A stretch of 5,697 nucleotides of DNA from the NCBI GenBank assembly GCA_017613855.1, contig JAGACY010000261.1:1-5697 (forward strand), in the 5' to 3' direction. The notes below the pieces were generated by a model. That model saw only the letters and a list, made by a program, of their open reading frames with translations. It made no database searches and was not told where the DNA came from. Position 1 is the first letter of the stretch, and each line of letters opens with the position of its first letter. Of this stretch, positions 1-3,531 are shown piece after piece. The position numbers and the translations under genes were made by a program. The DNA is from Pseudomonadota bacterium (GTDB lineage Bacteria > Myxococcota > Bradymonadia > UBA4248).

Positions 1-949
1 ATGCATCTCGCCATTTCTCTTTTTCACAACCCCGAAAACGTGAGTGAATAAGACGTACACAGTCAATGGGGACTTTTTTCTTTTTTAAGTTTTTAATGAT
101 GTTATTGTATAATTCTACAGCGCGTTTGACGGTATTTACAACGACAAGAATTTTTTTCTGATCTGATTCATGCTGTTGGTATAAGTCAGTTATAAATGAC
201 GTTAAAGCTTTATCATTCATGACATTTTCCAACACGACGGATTTGGATGTACTAGACCAGATTGGCTGTGTTTTGTCCTGTTCAGAAAGTGTAAGAATGT
301 CCTGTTCCAGCGATTCTATCATCCTTTCTGAATCCACGGATTTAAGCCATGATGGCTGAAGTGTGGCACTCATCCACCAGGAATAAGATGGTCGCTCCAT
401 TTTACCAGCATCGTCGTTTCGGAATTGCTGCAGCTGTACGCTGGTAATCAGTCCAACATCCATGAGCTGTACTTCGTCCAGAACCCAAAGACAATCATTG
501 TTCAGTATCGAAAACTCCATTGGCCAACGAGCACGTGCAACGCCATAGCCACGATTGAGCGCACGGGAGATTAGCATGTCTTGTGTACCAACCAGGATGG
601 CCTCTTTTTCTGGTACAAGATGATAATCGCGAGCATCGACGCCACCCATTAAGACATGGACATCTATATTAATGTTGTTGGCTGTGAGCATGCTTCGCAG
701 AGTCTCAACCGTTTGTTCGACCAATGTTCTCATAGGCAGACACCATACGAGTCTGCGTGGCCATCTTGAATTCTTCTTAATGATGCGTTGATAAATCCAT
801 GCAGATGCGACACCAAGTGTTTTGCCAAACCCTGTGGGAATCGAAATCAATCTGTTTCGAATCTCAGCGTCTTCACCGAGACTTTCTTGCCATCCATAGG
901 GTTGCTTTCCGTTGGTTAGTTGACCAAAAAATTGACTGTATGGATTCAT
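1..949 (-). CDS. cas3: CRISPR-associated helicase Cas3, type I-G (I-U), N-terminal part only
   Basis: This is the 5' part (316 codons, no stop, cut by the left window edge) of the ATP-dependent helicase that unwinds and helps degrade DNA bound by a type I Cascade. Visible superfamily 2 motifs, in order: motif I PTGFGKT (residues 38-44, nucleotide binding), LPMRTLVEQT (71-80, motif Ia region), VGTQDMLISRALNRGYG (120-136), Walker B/DExx box DEVQLMD (158-164), SAT (194-196, motif III), and the start of the second RecA domain with ILVVVNTV (267-274) and LIHSRF (300-305). The N-terminus (MNPYSQFFGQLT) and the RALNRGYG and DEVQLMDVGL segments recall the GSU0051-like Cas3 of type I-G. In that subtype an HD nuclease domain normally follows the helicase, so it would lie outside the window. 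The start at 949 is supported by AGGAG seven bases upstream. The other cas genes should follow beyond position 1. Family assignment is from remembered motifs; the subtype is slightly less certain than Cas3 itself. Confidence 0.93.
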   Translation of the reverse strand, partial: MNPYSQFFGQLTNGKQPYGWQESLGEDAEIRNRLISIPTGFGKTLGVASAWIYQRIIKKNSRWPRRLVWCLPMRTLVEQTVETLRSMLTANNINIDVHVLMGGVDARDYHLVPEKEAILVGTQDMLISRALNRGYGVARARWPMEFSILNNDCLWVLDEVQLMDVGLITSVQLQQFRNDDAGKMERPSYSWWMSATLQPSWLKSVDSERMIESLEQDILTLSEQDKTQPIWSSTSKSVVLENVMNDKALTSFITDLYQQHESDQKKILVVVNTVKRAVELYNNIIKNLKKKKVPIDCVRLIHSRFRGCEKEKWRDA

Positions 950-952
950 GAT

Positions 953-960
953 TTGCTCCT
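953..960 (-). promoter_or_regulatory. Ribosome binding site of cas3
   Basis: On the minus strand AAAAGGAGCAAATC precedes the ATG at 949-947. The AGGAG core is well placed, about seven bases from the start, and fixes the start codon of cas3. Confidence 0.8.
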
Positions 961-968
961 TTTATGCG

Positions 969-990
969 GGTCACAGGAACCATGGTGACC
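969..990. promoter_or_regulatory. Inverted repeat in the cas3 leader (possible operator or 5' hairpin)
   Basis: GGTCAC (969-974) and GTGACC (985-990) form a perfect 6-bp inverted repeat with a 10-base spacer. It lies between the predicted transcription start and the cas3 ribosome binding site. It could be a repressor binding site or a hairpin in the mRNA leader. The symmetry is seen directly; the role is inferred. Confidence 0.4.
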
Positions 991-1001
991 TGACAAATGG
1001 T

Positions 1002-1030
1002 ATTATGACAGATGAAATTAAACCGGTCAA
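1002..1030 (-). promoter_or_regulatory. Sigma-70 type promoter of cas3
   Basis: On the minus strand, TTGACC (1030-1025, 5 of 6 bases of the -35 consensus) is followed after exactly 17 bases by CATAAT (1007-1002, 5 of 6 of the -10 consensus). Transcription would start near 995, giving a leader of roughly 45 bases that contains the inverted repeat at 969-990. This is the best promoter match in the AT-rich stretch upstream of cas3. Confidence 0.65.
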
Positions 1031-1210
1031 TAATTTTTATTTTTTGGACAATTTTAAGATGAAAAAATTTGCTGGTTTATCTAATGTAGGTCCTTTCAGG
1101 TAATTTATTGAGGTATTTTATTGTTAAATCATGGTGACTTGATTAAAGAAAGTTGCCTGCGTATGTCCGGCCTCATTGAAGCTGGACTATTTTGAGATGC
1201 TCCATGCAAA
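1031..1210. other. AT-rich gap between cas3 promoter and cas3 relic
   Basis: I see no convincing gene here. The stretch is AT-rich from 1031 to about 1150. It holds a second copy of the motif CATGGTGACYTGA (1130-1142; the first is at 981-993 in the cas3 leader) and the left arm of an inverted repeat that begins at 1155. Confidence 0.5.
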
Positions 1211-1238
1211 TCAATCCAATTCCGGAGTGTACGCAGGC
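1155..1238. repeat. Imperfect inverted repeat bounding an 84-bp segment
   Basis: GCCTGCGTATGTCCGG (1155-1170) is matched in inverted orientation by CCGGAGTGTACGCAGGC (1222-1238). The outer nine bases and the inner TCCGG pair perfectly. The right arm begins almost exactly where Cas3 homology in the neighbouring relic stops. I see no clear target-site duplication. It may be an insertion or deletion scar, or a degraded relative of the palindromic elements at 1585 and 3185, whose arms begin GCCTGTGCGTAT. Confidence 0.45.
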
Positions 1239-1375
1239 CATTCCCACAGAATCTTCCCGATCTCTGCAGTATTCGCAAGATGCACAATGAGCGGCAGCCA
1301 TTTGGGCTCGCCATTGGCGGCCTTTTTGCCCCAGAGGGCAAGAACACCAGGATTTAGCTTCGACGTCTCTGCCAT
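1211..1375 (-). pseudogene. N-terminal relic of a type I-E-like Cas3 (HD nuclease end)
   Basis: This 54-codon reading frame starts with ATG at 1375 and ends with TGA at 1213-1211. It encodes MAETSKLNPGVLALWGKKAA, then WLPLIVHLANTAEIGKILWE, at residues 1-20 and 26-45. The pattern LWxKK..G...WLPLxxHLxxTxxxxxxLWE is the start of the HD nuclease domain of type I-E-like Cas3 proteins (Streptococcus thermophilus Cas3 is similar). The first metal-binding histidine is present (H32 in VHL), but the usual aspartate in the following LxDT is replaced by N36. The later HD dyad and the whole helicase are missing, whereas an intact Cas3 has roughly 900 residues. A ribosome binding site, GAGG, sits seven bases upstream (1386-1383), so the 5' end of the gene survives and the rest was lost. 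Homology stops after LWE, near 1240, where the inverted repeat arm begins. It is probably not functional. Confidence 0.78.
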
Positions 1376-1386
1376 GGTCAAACCTC

Positions 1387-1584
1387 ATCAGTAATCGGTG
1401 TTTTGCTTATTGGGGTATTCCCCCCGCGGCAAGTGTACTCAATCGTCTGTGAACGCTCAAGCTGATCATTTTGCTGATCTTTTGCCAGAATGGCTTAGCT
1501 AGCGAAAATGCGATTAAAACATCACATTCAGTCGGTTTTGAACAATCATTGCGGGCGAGAATTGTCGTTTCATCGGTGAATACA
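1387..1584. other. Gene-free stretch upstream of the palindromic element
   Basis: I find no supported gene. A 78-codon minus-strand reading frame crosses it (1643-1407), but it starts inside the palindromic repeat, resembles no family I recognise and lacks a convincing ribosome binding site. A small GGGG-TATT-CCCC hairpin lies at 1412-1423. Confidence 0.5.
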
Positions 1585-1690
1585 CCCCAAATTAAGCCTG
1601 TGCGTATTTGCTTGCAGGGGCGACTTTGGTCGCCCGAAAGCAAATAGCACAGGCCACACGGCGTATTGGCGCAGCCAATAGCCGGTGTTC
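1585..1690. repeat. REP-like palindromic element, copy 1 (nested hairpins)
   Basis: Outer hairpin: GCCTGTGCGTATTTGC (1596-1611) pairs with GCAAATAGCACAGGC (1640-1654), leaving one bulged G. Its loop contains a second perfect hairpin, GGGCGAC (1618-1624) with GTCGCCC (1629-1635), around the loop TTTG. A third hairpin follows at once: CGGC-G-TATTGGC (1659-1670), loop GCA, GCCAATA-GCCG (1674-1684), again with a bulged G at the same relative place. A second copy lies at 3185-3312 with identical outer arms, so this is a dispersed element. The two copies bracket the DUF6978-like/DUF1828 gene pair. It may be an extragenic palindrome, a small non-autonomous mobile element or a structured RNA. Confidence 0.8.
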
Positions 1691-1818
1691 CAAACGCAAC
1701 TTACCAGAACTCGATCATCTGTTCAGATCGCCAGCTATCGGCAAAGAGGCTGAAGAGACAAATGCGAGGTGACTGAGAGCAATGGCGAGGAATCAAAGTA
1801 CTATTTCGGCAAATTTAC
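1691..1818. other. Gene-free stretch upstream of the two-gene operon
   Basis: No gene is supported. One plus-strand frame reads about 29 codons to a TGA at 1843-1845 (ending FTRQNDSHPL). It has no good start and no family resemblance that I can name; it may be gene debris or chance. Confidence 0.35.
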
Positions 1819-1847
1819 TCGCCAAAACGACTCTCATCCGCTATGAT
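1819..1847 (+). promoter_or_regulatory. Possible promoter of the DUF6978-like/DUF1828 operon
   Basis: TCGCCA (1819-1824, 4 of 6 of the -35 consensus) is followed after 17 bases by TATGAT (1842-1847, 5 of 6 of the -10 consensus). It would start transcription near 1854, about 70 bases ahead of the preferred start codon at 1924. The match is modest. Confidence 0.3.
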
Positions 1848-1923
1848 GTGAGTGCATCCAGGAGGGATGCTGGGTAATCCTTTCGCGCAAATGAGAAAAG
1901 AGCAGCACGGAACGGAGATTGGG

Positions 1924-2367
1924 ATGAGTGATGGATTAAGCCAGGAAATGTTCGAACGATTGCATGCAATGCCCAAGAAGTACTTTGGGGAACGCTTGGA
2001 TTATCCATCTGCAGGCCAAAAGCTTACATTCGAAGTCAAATCCATGGATGACGAGGAGAGTTTCACGATTGATGTTTTGGTTTCGAGAATGACCTTGAAT
2101 AAAGTTACGCATCAGGAGCGATATAGGAAAACCATTCCTCTTGTTCGGTTGGATATCAACGCTTCGCAGCATATCAATCCAGATGGAACGCGTATTTCAG
2201 GAAACCACATTCACCTTTACCGTGAAGAATACGGCGATTCTTATGCCATAGAACTTCCAGACGATTTCGATATATCTTCTAAATACAGTATGCTTGTGAG
2301 CTTTCTGCATTATTGTAATGTTATAGAACCAACCAAAATAGTCACAAGGGGATTATTCAATGACTGA
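1924..2367 (+). CDS. Uncharacterised protein resembling the DUF6978 family, 147 aa
   Basis: A small soluble protein with no signal peptide or membrane segment. I do not know its function. The conserved-looking core is at residues 84-111: NPDGTRISGNHIHLYRE followed by YGDSYAIEL. This recalls DUF6978 proteins, which carry a similar IxGxHIHxYxEGYGD stretch, and it ends with the FLHYCNVIEP segment (127-136). The frame is open from a GTG at 1852. I prefer ATG 1924, because GGAG (1914-1917) lies six bases upstream and the preceding 24 residues (MHPGGMLGNPF...) look non-coding. The gene overlaps the next one by eight bases, so the two are translationally coupled. The partner is a DUF1828/DUF1829 protein, and CRISPR genes lie nearby. 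Such a pair could be a toxin-antitoxin or anti-phage module, but that is inference only. Confidence 0.85.
   Translation: MSDGLSQEMFERLHAMPKKYFGERLDYPSAGQKLTFEVKSMDDEESFTIDVLVSRMTLNKVTHQERYRKTIPLVRLDINASQHINPDGTRISGNHIHLYREEYGDSYAIELPDDFDISSKYSMLVSFLHYCNVIEPTKIVTRGLFND
2346..2351 (+). promoter_or_regulatory. Ribosome binding site of the DUF1828/DUF1829 gene
   Basis: AAGGGG, eight bases before the ATG at 2360, lies inside the end of the upstream gene. It supports the start that overlaps the upstream stop codon. Confidence 0.65.
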
Positions 2368-3130
2368 CGATATTGAAATAAAAAAACTCATTGATGGCTA
2401 TTATTCATGGCTGCACGAAAATGCATCTGTCAAAAAGGCCAAAGAAGATTGGTTCGAAATTGAAACACCTATGCTTGATCGGCATAATGATTTTCTTTCA
2501 ATTTATATTAGAAAATTGGAAAGCGAAATTGAGTTGACTGACGGTGGATATATACTCAATGATCTTGATATTTCAGGTTTTGATGTTTCGACGTCAAAGC
2601 GTAGAGATTTGATTCGGCAGATAGTCGCAGGCTTTGGTGTTAAAGTAGAAAATGGAGAAATCAAGACATCTGCAACGGTCTCAGATTTCAATATCAAAAA
2701 ACATATGCTTATTCAGGCAATGCTTTCCATCAATGATTTGTTTTATCTATCTTCTCCACAGTCAATTTCCATATTTATTGATGAAGTGTTTAACTGGTTT
2801 AATCAGAATCATATTCGCATGGTGGAAAATTGCCAGTTTGTTGGGAAAAGTGGCTTTACGCATCATTTTGACTGTGTGATACCGAAATCAACAGAGCAGT
2901 CTGAGAGAATCATTGATATAATTAACATACCAAATAAACAGAATATTCAGAATACAATCTTTAAGTGGTTGGATACAAAAGACATCCGACATAGGGATAC
3001 AACTTTGTGTGCTGTGTTAAATGATGTCAATATAAAGAAATCTTCTGTTGTCGAGCCTCTTAGCAGCTACGGCATCAAAACCGTTTCATGGTCGAAGATC
3101 AACGAATTCCAAGATTATTTTGCAGCATAA
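2360..3130 (+). CDS. DUF1828/DUF1829 domain protein, 256 aa
   Basis: This matches the two-domain DUF1828 (N-terminal)/DUF1829 (C-terminal) family, whose members have about the same length. Family-typical segments: GYYSWLHE (13-20), ETPMLDRHNDFLSIYI (35-50), LTDGGYILNDLDISG (59-73), GFGVKVENGEI (91-101), QAMLSINDLFYLSSP (119-133), GKSGFTHHFDCVIPKS (162-177), KWLDTKDIR (202-210) and AVLNDV (218-223). The protein is cytoplasmic, with no signal peptide or membrane helix. The biochemical activity is not established to my knowledge. The FDCVIPK strand in DUF1829 loosely resembles the core of a restriction-endonuclease-like fold, but I would not rely on this. The ATG overlaps the stop of the upstream gene by eight bases, so the two form one transcription unit. 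The gene looks complete and intact. Its position between two palindromic repeats and near cas genes fits an accessory, possibly defensive, module. Confidence 0.93.
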   Translation: MTDDIEIKKLIDGYYSWLHENASVKKAKEDWFEIETPMLDRHNDFLSIYIRKLESEIELTDGGYILNDLDISGFDVSTSKRRDLIRQIVAGFGVKVENGEIKTSATVSDFNIKKHMLIQAMLSINDLFYLSSPQSISIFIDEVFNWFNQNHIRMVENCQFVGKSGFTHHFDCVIPKSTEQSERIIDIINIPNKQNIQNTIFKWLDTKDIRHRDTTLCAVLNDVNIKKSSVVEPLSSYGIKTVSWSKINEFQDYFAA

Positions 3131-3184
3131 ATTGTTCCTCGACGCACAGTAGAGCAAAGTAATCGTGTTTTTTGTGATTGTATG

Positions 3185-3312
3185 CCCCCTAAAATAGCCT
3201 GTGCGTATTTGCCGGCGGCAAATAGCACAGGCCAAAGCGGCGTATCGGCGCAGCTAATAGCCGCGAAACGCAGGGCATAGCGAGTGTAGGGGCGTGGTCT
3301 CAGACCAGCCCC
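3185..3312. repeat. REP-like palindromic element, copy 2 (three hairpins in series)
   Basis: Hairpin A: GCCTGTGCGTATTTGC (3197-3212), loop CGGCG, GCAAATAGCACAGGC (3218-3232); both arms are identical to copy 1 at 1596-1654. Hairpin B: GCGGC-G-TATCGGC (3237-3249), loop GCA, GCTAATA-GCCGC (3253-3264), matching copy 1 with two substitutions in the stem. Hairpin C: GGGGC-GT-GGTC (3289-3299) pairs with GACC-A-GCCCC (3303-3312) and is followed by GAAAC. A similar GGGGCG...GCCCGAAA hairpin sits inside the loop of hairpin A in copy 1, so the module has moved between copies. The sequence before each copy also agrees (CCCC, then an A/T-rich run, then AGCCTG). It starts 54 bases after the stop of the DUF1828 gene and could also end its transcript, although no T-run follows. 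Confidence 0.8.
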
Positions 3313-3459
3313 GAAACGAGCAAGCCCGCGTCCAAATCTATTAATATATATTCATATCTTAAATGCCGATATATCATTAAAGGATGAAGCCATCGTGGGG
3401 TCGTTTGGAAATGGTGGGGTTAGTGTCTATGGAGCATGAAATTTAGTCTGGGAGAGGTG
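3313..3459. promoter_or_regulatory. Upstream region of the lipoprotein gene, with a GTGGGGT direct repeat
   Basis: No gene is present. GTGGGGT occurs at 3395-3401 and again at 3414-3420, a spacing of 19 bases or about two helical turns. This lies some 40-65 bases upstream of the -24 element of the sigma-54 type promoter. Such paired motifs are candidates for an enhancer-binding-protein site. The repeat is seen; the binding role is inferred. Confidence 0.35.
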
Positions 3460-3475
3460 TGGCACAAGAATTGCT
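3460..3475 (+). promoter_or_regulatory. Sigma-54 (RpoN) type promoter of the lipoprotein gene
   Basis: TGGCAC-A-AGAA-TTGCT matches the -24/-12 consensus TGGCACG-N4-TTGCW at all key bases except the G after CAC. The invariant GG (3461-3462) and GC (3473-3474) are separated by exactly 10 bases, as required. Transcription would start near 3486, about 46 bases before the ATG at 3532. If real, expression needs a sigma-54 activator. Confidence 0.65.
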
Positions 3476-3531
3476 TTTAATAGCCCGATAGTGCATTTTG
3501 CATGTTTTGAATTGATATCAGAGAGCAAATT

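Noticed and set aside
1129..1388. Reading frames of about 70 codons on both strands (minus 1347-1129 and 1388-1173, plus 1176-1394)
   Set aside because: They overlap the Cas3-like relic in other frames, have no ribosome binding sites that I trust and match no family; the relic in the frame 1375-1211 explains the region better.
1412..1440. GTATTCCCCCCGCGGC, which looks a little like a type I-E CRISPR repeat beside the type I-E-like cas3 relic
   Set aside because: Only the first dozen bases resemble such repeats. There is no second copy at repeat-spacer distance and the symmetric GGGG/CCCC part is wrong. It may be a decayed repeat but cannot be supported.
1407..1643. 78-codon minus-strand reading frame
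   Set aside because: It begins inside the inner hairpin of the palindromic element, lacks a ribosome binding site and resembles no known protein; most likely chance.
1585..1690. Palindromic element considered as an integron attC site
   Set aside because: Bulged bases and imperfect palindromes are reminiscent of attC, but the GTTRRRY/RYYYAAC core sites are absent and there is no integrase.
1936..2879. Reading frames inside the two-gene operon: minus 2172-1936, minus 2697-2503, plus 2652-2879
   Set aside because: They are shadows of the two well-supported genes and lack independent start signals.
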